This document shows positions 1-8,919 of a DNA stretch of 37,797 nucleotides, piece after piece. The stretch lies in the NCBI GenBank assembly GCA_016199935.1, contig JACQFS010000252.1:1-37797 (forward strand). Direction: 5' to 3'. Numbering within the stretch: the stretch's first letter is position 1; every line of letters begins with the position of its first letter. The position numbers and the translations under genes were made by a program. The notes beneath the pieces were generated by a model that saw only the letters and a program-made list of their open reading frames with translations, searched no databases and was not told the origin of the DNA. This DNA comes from Verrucomicrobiota bacterium. Its GTDB lineage: Bacteria > Verrucomicrobiota > Verrucomicrobiia > Limisphaerales > JACQFS01.

Positions 1-340
1 CCGGCGTTCCGTCCGACTCGACGTAGAAATTCGTCGAGTCCCACCAGAAGCGCACGGCGGGATTGAACTTCAGAAACGCCTGCGCGAACAGGTTCGCCGC
101 GCCGAGCGTCGGCGGCGCGAACGACGACGGCGACCCACCCGCGTCCGACCCTTGCGCCGAGTAATCCTTCGCCGATGCGAGCAACCTCACCGCGCCGGCT
201 TTCGGCCCGCTGGCGTAAGGCGAGATGAACGGCGCGCTGGCAAACCGCGAATCATCATGCCGATGCCAGTCATGCGCGCGCGCGGTCGGGACGAACGCGG
301 CCGCGCTGACGAAAATGACGAACCAATAACGGAAATTCAC
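1..340 (-). CDS. Secreted YHYH-type protein, N-terminal part only (cut by window edge)
   Basis: Only the first 113 codons lie in the window. The reading frame starts at a GTG (338-340) and opens with a signal peptide: a short hydrophilic start, a hydrophobic core rich in F, V and A, then an ARA-type cleavage site before HDWHRHDD. The stretch ending at the window edge (FNPAVRFWWDSTNFYVESDG) resembles, from memory, the region just before the core of YHYH-domain proteins, which are secreted and of unknown biochemical function. No ATG lies in frame nearby. The GTG sits inside a 67-bp block that is repeated at 15968-16034, with a CopR-like palindrome 46 bases upstream. A second, complete YHYH gene lies at 21106-22035. 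Coding is clear from the signal peptide and reading-frame quality; the family call is tentative because the diagnostic motif lies outside the window. Confidence 0.6.
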   Translation of the reverse strand, partial: MNFRYWFVIFVSAAAFVPTARAHDWHRHDDSRFASAPFISPYASGPKAGAVRLLASAKDYSAQGSDAGGSPSSFAPPTLGAANLFAQAFLKFNPAVRFWWDSTNFYVESDGTP

Positions 341-385
341 AGCCTCATTGAAACGCGCCGGTGTGAAGAAAGCCCGCGGAGTTTG

Positions 386-401
386 ATTACAGTTTCGTAA
401 T
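386..401. promoter_or_regulatory. CopR/CusR-like palindromic operator, copy 1
   Basis: The sequence ATTACAGTTTCGTAAT has inverted arms ATTAC and GTAAT around six bases; here the arms extend to GATTAC/GTAATC (385-402). The identical 16-mer is at 16019-16034, before response regulator 1. It is close to the Pseudomonas CopR box (TGACA-N5-GTAAT, from memory), differing at one defined base. It is the end of a 67-bp block (335-401) matching 15968-16034 without gaps at 55 of 67 positions, so the spacing to the downstream GTG is also conserved. It probably controls the left-edge YHYH gene. Confidence 0.65.
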
Positions 402-431
402 CCGAACCTCGGCGGGCGGGACAACAATCCC

Positions 432-1403
432 TCAAGGCCGCGAGGCCCGGCCGCCGATGAGTTTCAACATCCCCTTGCCCAGCGCATCGCCGACGAGGAA
501 ATACGTCTCCGCATTGCCGAACTCGTGATGGCCGTGGCCGGGATTCGGCGAGTCCTCGGGCTTGCGGACGAAGTCGCGCGTGGGGACGAAGCTCACATTG
601 CCCACGAACTCCGGTCGCGCGGCCGCGTCGGCTTGAGCTTTACGCAACCTCTCCCATTCCGGCGGTGCCTTCACCCACGGCCCGGTGAGTTCGCCGATGA
701 TGACGGGCAGCTTCGGCGACTTCAGCTCGCGGCGCACGTCGCGGATGAGGTTCACGAGATTCGTTTCATACTCGGGCAAAGCGGCGGTCCTGGGCATCAC
801 GCCGTCGTTCCAGCCCTGATACCAGACGAAGCCGGCCAACTCGTGGCCGCAGCCGCGCGTCGTTGGAAATTCCTTCTCCAGGTTCGCAAGCGCCTCGCGC
901 ACCTGCGCGATCATCAGTGTGAAATATTTCCCCACCTCGCCGCCGGACGACGGCGGACGGAAATCCTTGAACAGACTTTTTCCGCCCCACGCCGTCTTGA
1001 TGAGCAGCACCTGGTTTTCAAAAAAATCGCCGACGACGTGGCCGAATTGCAGCTCCGGCCCGAAGTGATGTTCGTCGCCGTAATGGGTGAAGCCGAACGC
1101 CAGCGGCCCGGCGAGCAGCGGGCGGTCCTCGCGTTGGAAGCGCACGAACACATCGTCGCGCACCGTCCACTTCCCATCCGCACCGCGCAGATGCCGGAAC
1201 ATCGGCGCCTCCGCGGGATCGGCCATCAACCCGGCGAGCGTGCCCTTGCCGTCGTTGTATTCCTTCCCCTTCTTCGCCACCACGGCCTGCCCTTCCATGT
1301 TCGACTGGCCGGCGAGGATGAAAACTTTCACGGGCTTCGTCGCCGCCTCGAGCTGGCCGAAAAAAGCGAAAAGAGCCGAAAGAATTGCGAGGGTGATTTT
1401 CAT
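432..1403 (-). CDS. Secreted SGNH-type carbohydrate esterase (sialate O-acetylesterase-like)
   Basis: 323 residues with a signal peptide (about 1-21). The block-I motif GQSNMEG places the nucleophile at Ser34. Near the C terminus, GHGHHEFGNAETYFLVGDAL supplies the expected catalytic His region, and WYQGWND is the usual mid-domain motif of the SASA/DUF303 group of SGNH hydrolases. Members remove acetyl groups from sialic acid or plant-type polysaccharides; the real substrate is not visible. It is the last gene of a minus-strand series of six closely spaced genes, 28 bases after the stop of the DUF6797-like gene. Placed among sulfatases and glycosidases, a role in stripping acetyl side groups from polysaccharide outside the cytoplasm is likely. 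Confidence 0.85.
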   Translation of the reverse strand: MKITLAILSALFAFFGQLEAATKPVKVFILAGQSNMEGQAVVAKKGKEYNDGKGTLAGLMADPAEAPMFRHLRGADGKWTVRDDVFVRFQREDRPLLAGPLAFGFTHYGDEHHFGPELQFGHVVGDFFENQVLLIKTAWGGKSLFKDFRPPSSGGEVGKYFTLMIAQVREALANLEKEFPTTRGCGHELAGFVWYQGWNDGVMPRTAALPEYETNLVNLIRDVRRELKSPKLPVIIGELTGPWVKAPPEWERLRKAQADAAARPEFVGNVSFVPTRDFVRKPEDSPNPGHGHHEFGNAETYFLVGDALGKGMLKLIGGRASRP

Positions 1404-1431
1404 GAGCGGATCGGGGCTGGGTTTGCGAAGG

Positions 1432-4400
1432 TCAGTTGCCTGAGAGTTGATGAATCGTCCCGTGCAACGAGCGCTCGATGGCCGCGCCGCCGGGGGCGCG
1501 GAGGGTCAGCTTGAGCTCGTAGCACTGCGTGGGCGCAAGTGCATGGATGGCGAGCGTCACGGTGCGCCCGTCGGCGCTGAGGCACGCGGCAGTGATGTCG
1601 AGCGGATGCTCGTCGTAGTGCTTCGAGCCATAATTGGCGGTGCGTTTGAGGGTCCAAACTTTGAACGCGAAAGCGTCGGGCTTCACGCTCGCAGCATCGA
1701 GCGGGTCGCTGAAGGTCACGGTCAACGCGCCGCGCGCGGCGTGGATCGCGAGCGGGAGGTGCGCGGGTTTTTCGCCGCGGCGGATGCGATGGAAGCCTCC
1801 CGGCGCGGTCGCATTTCCCGCCCACGCGAACATCCCGCACGTGTAGAGCGCGCCGTCGGCGGCGAAGCGTCCGCGCATGATGCCGGTGGCGAAGGCGGGC
1901 ATTGGCAACTCGCACACCGCGCCCTGCCACGCGCCGCCGACTTCCTCGTGCGGCACGATGAACGCGCGGCCCGTGCCGTAGCTGAGATTGAGCAGCGAGC
2001 CGCCGAGCGATCCCCACGCGCCGCGCGGCACCCAGAGCAACTCGGCTGGGCTGCGGTCTTTGTCGTTCGTAATCCACACCATCGGCGGCTCCATCGCGGA
2101 GTCGCTCGTGTTGGTCACGTCGGTGTAGCCGAACATGTTTCCGTAAAAGCCGCCGGTCTTCACGCGGTTGATGCGATTCTTCGGCGTCCAGAATCCCTCC
2201 TGGTCAGTCACGAAAAAAGTGCCGTCATCGTTGAGGCACACGCCGTTCGCGGCGCGGAAGCCGGTGGCGAGAATGTCGGTGCGCGCGCCATCGGCGCTCA
2301 CACGCAAGAGCGTGCCGTGGTGCGGCACCACGGCGGCGAGCGCATGGCGGCCGGACTTGGCGTAATAAAAATTTCCCGCCGCATCCGTCTGCAAACCCAT
2401 CGCGAACTCGTGGAAGTGCTCGGTGACCTGGTGGTCGTTGTTGAAGTTCTCGATGAAGTCCGTCTCGCCGTCGCCGTTGAGGTCGTGCAACCGCACGAGC
2501 TGGTCGCGACAGGTGATGAAAATTTCGTCACCGCGAAACTTCACGCCGAGCGGCTGGAACAATCCCGTCGCGATGCGTCGCCAACGCAACGGCGCGGGCG
2601 CGGCGGCCATCAGCCCGTCCACGCGCCACACGTCGCCGTTCCACGTCGCGACGATGGCGGCCTTGCCGTCGGGCGTGAAATCGAAGCCGCCGGGGCGCAT
2701 CCAGCTCTGCCACGGATTTTCGATCGGCAGCGGAAACGTGTCGGCGATGAATGCGCCGTCCGGCTTGCCGGCTTCCGACGTGGTGGTGACTTCCTGCGGC
2801 CAGTGCGGCGGCCCGCCGTGCGTGAGCGGCTCCAGGTCCAGCGGCGAGGTGATGGTTTTCGCGAGCGCGATGAGCGACGCCGCATCCGCCCGCGAGATGA
2901 ACAGCCGCGTCTTCGCCGCACCGGGAAGCTCCGCAATCCAGAAGCCGCCGTCCTTGCGCAGTGCGCCATCGCCCGTCAGCGCGACGCTCACCGAGTCGGG
3001 CGCGACGCGGAGCAGCACCGGCTTTTTCGACGTGGCGACATTCAGCGTGCGCGTGAAGACGGGCGTCGTGCCGTAGTCAAGCCAGCCCGGCGATTCGAGC
3101 ACGCGCGCGCCGCCGACGCTCGCGGCGATGACCGCCCGGCCGCCGTGCAAAAACATTCCCTCGTAGTGCGCCCACTCGCGCGGCAGCGGGCCGTAGGGAA
3201 GCTGGTCGCGCCCGCGCGGACGCGTGTCGTCCCATTTTCCATCCGGCGATGCCCAGCCGGGGCCGACGGGATTCACGAAGTGTCGGTCGCCGCTCAGGCC
3301 CGTGTGCGTGCCGTGGCTGCCGTCGAACGCGATGCCCTTCCAATCCACGAAATCGCCCGTGGTCGCGGCGGCGACGCGCATCGTGTCGTGGTCGTAAATC
3401 ATCCACGCGCGGCCCTTGCTCACGCCGCCGGGGCCGTCGTCGAGGCGGATGGCGATTCCCTTTTGCGCGATGTTGCCGGGCGCGATTTGATAAGTCCAAA
3501 AAAGCGCGGGCCCGAAATCCATGAGCCGATACGGCGGCAACGTGCGGTCGGCCTGCTCGGCCTCCGCGCGGGCGAGCGCCTTCGGCAGCGAGGCGAGATA
3601 CGCGGGCGTGACCTCGGTAAATTGCTTCGCGTTGTGCGGCCGGAGGAACGTCTCGCGGATGTATTGGATGACCGCATATTTCTGCGCCGTCGTGTATTGC
3701 CCCTGCGGCACCATCTGGCCGAAGCCCTTCGTGAGCGTGACGAACATCGAGTAAGGGTCGGAGCCGTTCTTGAACTCGCCCTCCGCGAAGCGCAGCGCCG
3801 TCGGCAAAAAGCCCGGCTGCTCCTTCGTGCCGTGACAGACGACGCACAACTCGGTGAAAATCTTCCGGCCCTCCTCGCGCGTCTCTGCATTCCAGCCGGC
3901 CACCAACTCGCCGTGGTCCGACCGCTCGAGCGGTTGCACCCACGCGGCGCGCACGCTCACGCCCGCCGCCGGCACGACCATCGGCCGGCCACCGCCGCGC
4001 GCGGGCGAGTGGGCAAAGTCCGGCGAGTTGGCGCCCGCGCCGTCGTCTTTGAAAAATAAACGCACCTCCGCGTCCGGCAACGCGCGCGACCAGACCCGCA
4101 CGCTGGCGATGTTGCCCTTCGTGAAATCCCCGGCGAAGTCCGGCGCGGCGCGGCCGACCTTGAACACGTGACCGGCGGCATCGGGCTTCGTGAATTTTTC
4201 CTTCTCCGCGACGACTTTCCCATCGAGCCACAACCGCGTCGTGCCGTCGCGCACCGTGAGCGCGGCGGTGTGCGGCTTTCCATCGTCCACTTTTCCTCCG
4301 CCGCTCAACGCGCCGAGCCAGCCGATGTCATACACGAGCCGCCCGCCGCGGATGAAGAGCGCCTTCGCATCCGGCGACCACTTGCCGGTCGGCGCGCATT

Positions 4401-4815
4401 TGGAAAACAACGTGCCGCCTGCGCCCGACTCGAACTTCGCGACCGCCGTGAAATCCGCGCCGAGGTTGAGCTTCGCGTCGGGAAAAGTTTCCGCGCCACT
4501 TTGCGACAACGCAGCGACCTCCTCCGGCCCGCGCACCAATTTGCCGCCGGACCACACGCGCAACACCGGCGCGCCCTTGGCCGGATGCTCCAGCGCAAGG
4601 TCGTGCTCCGTGCCGTTCATCAGTGGGACGACCAAATCGTTTCCCAAACGCACCACGCCACCGGCGGGCGCTGAAAACTCCACGTGCAGCCGGTAATTCA
4701 TCGGCAGCTCCGCCGCATCCGGCGGCACCACATCGCGCGGCATGGCGGCGAAAGCGACGGGAGCGAGGAGGACGAGTGCGGCAAGGAGCCAAAACGGAAA
4801 AGGTCGGGTGGCCAT
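1432..4815 (-). CDS. Secreted LamG / cytochrome c / DUF6797-like / beta-propeller protein
   Basis: 1127 residues. Signal peptide about 1-24; a LamG-like concanavalin fold about 35-260; a monohaem cytochrome c segment with CVVCH at 324-328; a region about 430-630 that I recognise as DUF6797-like; then a propeller of the 'membrane-bound dehydrogenase' type (about 690-960, containing NGDGETDF and TDQEGFW stretches) and a C-terminal Ig-like domain. Such multi-domain proteins are common in Verrucomicrobiota and Planctomycetota and have no established substrate; a periplasmic or surface redox enzyme acting on carbohydrate is the usual guess. The ATG is only three bases after the stop of the upstream sulfatase gene (TAA at 4819-4821), so the two are co-transcribed. 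The very long open frame on the opposite strand is a GC shadow. Confidence 0.85.
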   Translation of the reverse strand: MATRPFPFWLLAALVLLAPVAFAAMPRDVVPPDAAELPMNYRLHVEFSAPAGGVVRLGNDLVVPLMNGTEHDLALEHPAKGAPVLRVWSGGKLVRGPEEVAALSQSGAETFPDAKLNLGADFTAVAKFESGAGGTLFSKCAPTGKWSPDAKALFIRGGRLVYDIGWLGALSGGGKVDDGKPHTAALTVRDGTTRLWLDGKVVAEKEKFTKPDAAGHVFKVGRAAPDFAGDFTKGNIASVRVWSRALPDAEVRLFFKDDGAGANSPDFAHSPARGGGRPMVVPAAGVSVRAAWVQPLERSDHGELVAGWNAETREEGRKIFTELCVVCHGTKEQPGFLPTALRFAEGEFKNGSDPYSMFVTLTKGFGQMVPQGQYTTAQKYAVIQYIRETFLRPHNAKQFTEVTPAYLASLPKALARAEAEQADRTLPPYRLMDFGPALFWTYQIAPGNIAQKGIAIRLDDGPGGVSKGRAWMIYDHDTMRVAAATTGDFVDWKGIAFDGSHGTHTGLSGDRHFVNPVGPGWASPDGKWDDTRPRGRDQLPYGPLPREWAHYEGMFLHGGRAVIAASVGGARVLESPGWLDYGTTPVFTRTLNVATSKKPVLLRVAPDSVSVALTGDGALRKDGGFWIAELPGAAKTRLFISRADAASLIALAKTITSPLDLEPLTHGGPPHWPQEVTTTSEAGKPDGAFIADTFPLPIENPWQSWMRPGGFDFTPDGKAAIVATWNGDVWRVDGLMAAAPAPLRWRRIATGLFQPLGVKFRGDEIFITCRDQLVRLHDLNGDGETDFIENFNNDHQVTEHFHEFAMGLQTDAAGNFYYAKSGRHALAAVVPHHGTLLRVSADGARTDILATGFRAANGVCLNDDGTFFVTDQEGFWTPKNRINRVKTGGFYGNMFGYTDVTNTSDSAMEPPMVWITNDKDRSPAELLWVPRGAWGSLGGSLLNLSYGTGRAFIVPHEEVGGAWQGAVCELPMPAFATGIMRGRFAADGALYTCGMFAWAGNATAPGGFHRIRRGEKPAHLPLAIHAARGALTVTFSDPLDAASVKPDAFAFKVWTLKRTANYGSKHYDEHPLDITAACLSADGRTVTLAIHALAPTQCYELKLTLRAPGGAAIERSLHGTIHQLSGN

Positions 4816-4818
4816 GGG

Positions 4819-6531
4819 TTACGGAGTCTTCAGTTTCTTTGCGCCGTTGTGGATGTATTCGTCACGCGTGACGATGCCGTCCTCGTTCACGTCGAACTTG
4901 TCGAAGCGCTTCGACGCGGCCTCGGGATCGGATTGGCGTGAAATGTATTTCGCGCGCGTGAGCTGGCCGAGCCTTTCTTGGTCGAGATGGTCGAACTTCG
5001 CGGCGCGCTCGGCGAGGGCCGCGTCGGCAGGAGAGAGCGGACTCGGCACGGACGCGGCTTTGGCGGCGGGCGTTGTTGGCGCCGACTCGGTGGCCGCTTT
5101 CTTTTTTACTTTCTTGGACTTGTCACCGCGACCGCTGCCCTCGCCTTTGAAACCGGCACCCGGATTGAGTTCGACGAGGGCGGCGCTGAGACGCTGGCGA
5201 GCGGCCATGGCGGCTCCGTCTTTGGAATCAGCAGGAACGGGAATTTCCTCGAAGGGCGCGTTCTTCATGTCGAAGAGCTGGCCGGCCTGATTGAGTTTCC
5301 AGCCAGCTTCACGCATGTGGAAGTTTTCTCCGAGTTGAGTGAACGCCCAGGTGCGGGGGGATTTGGTTTCGCCTTTGATTTGGGGGAGCAGGCTCTTGCC
5401 GTCGATGATCCGGTTTTCCGGAAGGGGCGCACCGGCAATTTCAGCGAACGTGGGGAGCAGGTCCGAAGCGTCGGTGAAATTTTCACTCAGTCTGCCGGCG
5501 GGAGTGACGCCCCGCCAGTTGATGATGAAGGGGACGAGCCCCCCGCCCTCTTCCATGCCACCCTTTTGTCCGATCAGGCGACGGCCGCCGATGGTGGCGA
5601 GATCGGAGGCCGCCTTGGCGGTGCCGTTGTCGCCCATGAAGAAGACGACGGTGTTGTCGCGAAGTTTGAGGCGGTCCAATTCGGCGAGGAGTTTGCCGAC
5701 GAGCTTGTCCATGTAGGCGATGTTGTCGTTGTAAACCTGGGCGTAACGCGCGGCGGCATCCAAGCCCGGCGAAGGCGGCGTGCTGTCTGGCGTGGGCAGG
5801 ATTTGCGAATGCACGTGCGACATCGAGTAGTAGAGGAAGAACGGCCTGTCCTTGTTTTCGTTGATGAAAGCCATCGCGTCCTGGTGCATCAGATCGGGTA
5901 TGTATTCGTGGTCCGCCAGCATCAGCTTTTTCGCGTCGATGTTGTAGGGACCGGGATTGGCGCGGACGCCGCCTTCACCAAACTTGTCGCCATCGAGTCC
6001 ATACGTTTTGACCCAGCTCGCGGCGGCGGCTTTGTTCCAATAAACGCCGCTGGCCTTGAAACTCAACATGTGGTCGAAGCCCCATTCCGCCGCATCGCCC
6101 GAGGGCAGGAGTTGGCCCCATTTGCCAATCATCGCGGTGGTGTAGCCGGCTTTTTTCAGAACGGGGGGAATCATGACTTCGGCTTTTTCGCCGGCGCGGA
6201 TAATGGAAGCGCAGGCGTCTTGAGTGACGGCACCCGAGCGGAAGGCGTAACGTCCGAGGAGAATGAGAGCGCGCGACGGACCGCAAAGCGGCGCGGTGTA
6301 GAAGTGGTTGAAGCGGATGCCGGTCTTGGCGAGCGAATCGATGTTCGGGGTCTGGTAGTGATCGGCTCCGTTCGCCCCGATTTCGGCGAACCCGAGGTCG
6401 TCGGCAAGGATGAAGACGATGTTGGGCTTCGTCCGCGGCGCGGCGTGGGGCGTGGCCAGCGGCGCGAGCAGCAGCACGCTGGCAACAAGCGCGAGCGTGG
6501 TGAGGAATTTCTTCGCAAGGTTTTTTCTCAT
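4819..6531 (-). CDS. Secreted type I sulfatase with C-terminal EF-hand tail
   Basis: 570 residues from the ATG at 6529-6531, chosen because it gives a normal signal peptide; an upstream in-frame start would add a basic, non-signal extension. Metal-binding Asp pair at 44-45, and the formylglycine signature C83-G-P-S-R87 followed by ALILLGR. The middle contains GKWG and a metal-binding MGDNG motif. After the catalytic domain comes a Lys-rich, Ala/Pro-rich linker, then a degenerate EF-hand and a good one (DVNEDGIVTRDE). Formylglycine sulfatases hydrolyse sulfate esters of polysaccharides in the periplasm or outside the cell. The upstream metzincin gene ends 19 bases before its start. The EF-hand tail is shared with the sulfatase at 8920-10716. 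Confidence 0.92.
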   Translation of the reverse strand: MRKNLAKKFLTTLALVASVLLLAPLATPHAAPRTKPNIVFILADDLGFAEIGANGADHYQTPNIDSLAKTGIRFNHFYTAPLCGPSRALILLGRYAFRSGAVTQDACASIIRAGEKAEVMIPPVLKKAGYTTAMIGKWGQLLPSGDAAEWGFDHMLSFKASGVYWNKAAAASWVKTYGLDGDKFGEGGVRANPGPYNIDAKKLMLADHEYIPDLMHQDAMAFINENKDRPFFLYYSMSHVHSQILPTPDSTPPSPGLDAAARYAQVYNDNIAYMDKLVGKLLAELDRLKLRDNTVVFFMGDNGTAKAASDLATIGGRRLIGQKGGMEEGGGLVPFIINWRGVTPAGRLSENFTDASDLLPTFAEIAGAPLPENRIIDGKSLLPQIKGETKSPRTWAFTQLGENFHMREAGWKLNQAGQLFDMKNAPFEEIPVPADSKDGAAMAARQRLSAALVELNPGAGFKGEGSGRGDKSKKVKKKAATESAPTTPAAKAASVPSPLSPADAALAERAAKFDHLDQERLGQLTRAKYISRQSDPEAASKRFDKFDVNEDGIVTRDEYIHNGAKKLKTP

Positions 6532-6550
6532 GCCGTGGAAGGGTTGCAAA

Positions 6551-7321
6551 TCACGGTTGTTTGGATTTGGAGGAGAAGGCCGCCGCTGTCTTGCGCGCCG
6601 TCGCTTTTTCCTCATCGGTCAAGTCGTTCCCCGGATCTCTCCCGCCCATCAACCGGTGAAACGGCGGCGCATTTCTTGCCGGATGCGGGAGGCCGAGGAT
6701 GTGCCCCAGTTCGTGCGCGACGGTGCGGCTGAAGGAGCCTTGCTGGAATTCGCCGCGCTCAACCAGCAGACATTTTTCCGGCGGCCGCTCGCCGCGCGAA
6801 GGCTTGTCGGTCCACTGTCCGAGCAGGACGCGCTTCTGCCGCGGCGTGGCATTGCCCTGAGAAGTTCCGCCGAGATAAGGAATGACGTAGATGTTCACCG
6901 CGCGCGCGTCCTCCTGCTCAACGTTGAGGATGGATTGCAACTTCCTGATCCGTTCCGGATCACCCTGCCCTTCGCTGTCGCGCGCGGCTTTCAAAAGGTA
7001 GGCGATCACCTCCGCGCGGTTTCCGCTCCGGGTCGTCGCGGAACCGACGCCGCTCAAGGTCCATTCGATCTTCGCCGCGGACCAGATGCGGTTGACCTCG
7101 GGCATTACGGTTTTCGCGATCATCTCCGGCGTGAGCCAGTTGGTCATGGCCACGCCCTGCTTCGCCATCGCGAGATCGGTCACCAGATGAAACCGCACCG
7201 CGACGCGTTGCGCGGTCTCAACCGGCACAACGGGCGAAGAACCCGCCAAAGCCCCGGCGGCGGAGAGTGCGGCGAGCGGAGCCAGCAGCGTGGCGGTGAA
7301 GATCATGAAAGTGCGTTTCAT
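6551..7321 (-). CDS. Secreted metzincin-type zinc metalloprotease
   Basis: 256 residues with a signal peptide (about 1-26). The zinc site HELGHILGLPH (His203, His207, His213, Glu204 as base) is the elongated HExxHxxGxxH motif of metzincins, and Met225 in RLMGG fits the Met-turn. The segment before it (VNIYVIPYLGG) is the usual edge strand. Length and lack of a recognisable propeptide or haemopexin domain do not point to one named subfamily. The start at 7321 gives the signal peptide; the open frame continues upstream only as overlap with the preceding gene. It lies 8 bases after the stop of the propeller gene at 7330 and 19 bases before the sulfatase start. A role in processing secreted proteins or in feeding on protein is possible. 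Confidence 0.85.
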   Translation of the reverse strand: MKRTFMIFTATLLAPLAALSAAGALAGSSPVVPVETAQRVAVRFHLVTDLAMAKQGVAMTNWLTPEMIAKTVMPEVNRIWSAAKIEWTLSGVGSATTRSGNRAEVIAYLLKAARDSEGQGDPERIRKLQSILNVEQEDARAVNIYVIPYLGGTSQGNATPRQKRVLLGQWTDKPSRGERPPEKCLLVERGEFQQGSFSRTVAHELGHILGLPHPARNAPPFHRLMGGRDPGNDLTDEEKATARKTAAAFSSKSKQP

Positions 7322-7329
7322 GGCGTGAC

Positions 7330-8847
7330 TCAGGGACTCGTCCGCAGATAGAGCGCGCTGAAGCGGATGTCGGTGTTGCGCCTGCCTTCGAAGGTGACGT
7401 GAACACGAATGCGCTCCGGCAGGTTGCGGGCCTCGGTGTTGCCGCTCCACGAGACGGGCGTTTGAAAACCGCTCTGGCGAATGATCGCCGCGTCCTTGCC
7501 GGAGTAGCCGGCCAACGGCGTTTCTTTGTCGGACAACAATTCAATCTTCAACGCGGCCTCGGCGCCGAGGCCGTCGGCATTCACATAGAATCGGTGCGGC
7601 GTGCCGCCCTTCACGGGCATCGCGGCGGTGACGAACTCGCTGGTGATCGCCGGGAGTTGATAGTTGCCCGGCCCTTGGCCGGCGAGTTCGACCACCAGAT
7701 CGCCGAAGCGGTCGCGCGGCACCGTGGCGATGCCCACGCCACCGCGCGGCGCGCCTCGCTGCCGCGGGTCCCACGCGCCATCGTCGCCGCGTTTCAGGAA
7801 CGTCCATTCGTGCGCGGGCTCGCGAAAGTTGAGACCGTCGTTGCTGACCACGAAGCCGAGATCGACCGTGATGTCCTTCCATTCCTTCGCGCCGTGCCAT
7901 TGGCCATAGATGCCGAGCAGCACGTTGCGGCGGTTCCACACGCCGATGGCCTCGTGACATTGCTCGCCCTCGAGGCTGCGACCCGCGCCGAGCAACGTGT
8001 GCTGCGGCGTGCGCACGAAACCCAGGCTGCTCGTCGCCGACCAATGGACGAAATCCGCCGAGCGATACATCCGCACCACGCGGCCGTGGTAGGGGCGCGT
8101 GGCGTTGAGCGCGTTCTGGCCGCAGGCGTAAAACATCCCGTCCCACTTGTAGAGGCCGCCGCTTGGCTCGAAGTGAACCGCCGGCAGCACCAGGTCTTCC
8201 TTCTTCAACTCCGCCTTCTGCGGCTTGGCATCGGTGAGCAGTTTCCACCGCAGGCCATCCGCGCTGGCAAACGGCGCGAGCGTGCCGAGGCGCGTGTTGT
8301 GCCGGAAATAAACGTGCGTCGAAATCTTGTAACGGCGCTCGGGATTCGGGTCGTCCGGGTCCAGCAACACCTTCAAGTTCACGAATCCCAGCGGCGCGGG
8401 ATCGGTGAGGATGAGGTTGTTGTTTTTGTTCCCGCGATACGCGACGAGGCCGAGGTTGGGTTTGATCCAATGCACGCCGTCCTCGCTCTCGGCATACGCC
8501 GCGCGCCAGCGCGAGGCGGCGACTTTGTTCGCCGTGTCATCGTCATAGGCGACATACCACAGGCGGAACTTATCGCCCTCGCGGATCACCGAGCCGTAGA
8601 ACTGCACACCCGAGGCGTCGGGAGTTCCCGGTGCGCCGCGCGGGATCACGGGATTGGCCAGATGCCGTTGGGGCGCGCGCATCTCCAGCCGCAAGTTCTG
8701 CGAGTGCGGGATTGAGACTTGATCGAACGCGAAGATCGTCGTGCCCGTGGTCTCGTCGAACAACTCGGCGGCGTGGACGGTTGACAGGCCCAGCAGCACG
8801 AGCCCAACTGCAATGAACTGCTGCCAGGATTTGAGCGTGATTTTCAT
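7330..8847 (-). CDS. Secreted five-bladed beta-propeller, glycosidase-like (GH43/GH32-like)
   Basis: 505 residues with a signal peptide (about 1-26). Repeated strands of the type FRLWYVAYDD, YAESEDGVHW, ASADGLRW, YRSADFVHWS and VVSNDGLNFREP are the 'S-x-DG-x-x-W' blade signature of five-bladed propeller glycosidases. The C terminus (about 410-505) looks like a beta-sandwich. I cannot assign a CAZy family because the catalytic acid residues are not obvious without alignment. Similar proteins often lie beside sulfatases in Verrucomicrobiota. It ends 8 bases before the metzincin gene and is preceded by a 72-base gap to the second sulfatase, in which I see no clear promoter or terminator. Confidence 0.75.
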   Translation of the reverse strand: MKITLKSWQQFIAVGLVLLGLSTVHAAELFDETTGTTIFAFDQVSIPHSQNLRLEMRAPQRHLANPVIPRGAPGTPDASGVQFYGSVIREGDKFRLWYVAYDDDTANKVAASRWRAAYAESEDGVHWIKPNLGLVAYRGNKNNNLILTDPAPLGFVNLKVLLDPDDPNPERRYKISTHVYFRHNTRLGTLAPFASADGLRWKLLTDAKPQKAELKKEDLVLPAVHFEPSGGLYKWDGMFYACGQNALNATRPYHGRVVRMYRSADFVHWSATSSLGFVRTPQHTLLGAGRSLEGEQCHEAIGVWNRRNVLLGIYGQWHGAKEWKDITVDLGFVVSNDGLNFREPAHEWTFLKRGDDGAWDPRQRGAPRGGVGIATVPRDRFGDLVVELAGQGPGNYQLPAITSEFVTAAMPVKGGTPHRFYVNADGLGAEAALKIELLSDKETPLAGYSGKDAAIIRQSGFQTPVSWSGNTEARNLPERIRVHVTFEGRRNTDIRFSALYLRTSP

Positions 8848-8919
8848 GCGGTTGTCTCGTCGGTCACGGATAGCGGCCGGGTAACTGGCAACCAGACTAT
8901 CAACACCGGTGCCGCGCGG

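Noticed and set aside
1447-4059. Very long open frame on the plus strand opposite the DUF6797-like gene
   Set aside because: Arg/Val/His-rich composition with no domain or export signal; it is the usual GC-driven shadow of a real gene on the other strand.
8848-8919. Gap before the propeller gene checked for regulatory sites
   Set aside because: No recognisable box, hairpin or small gene.
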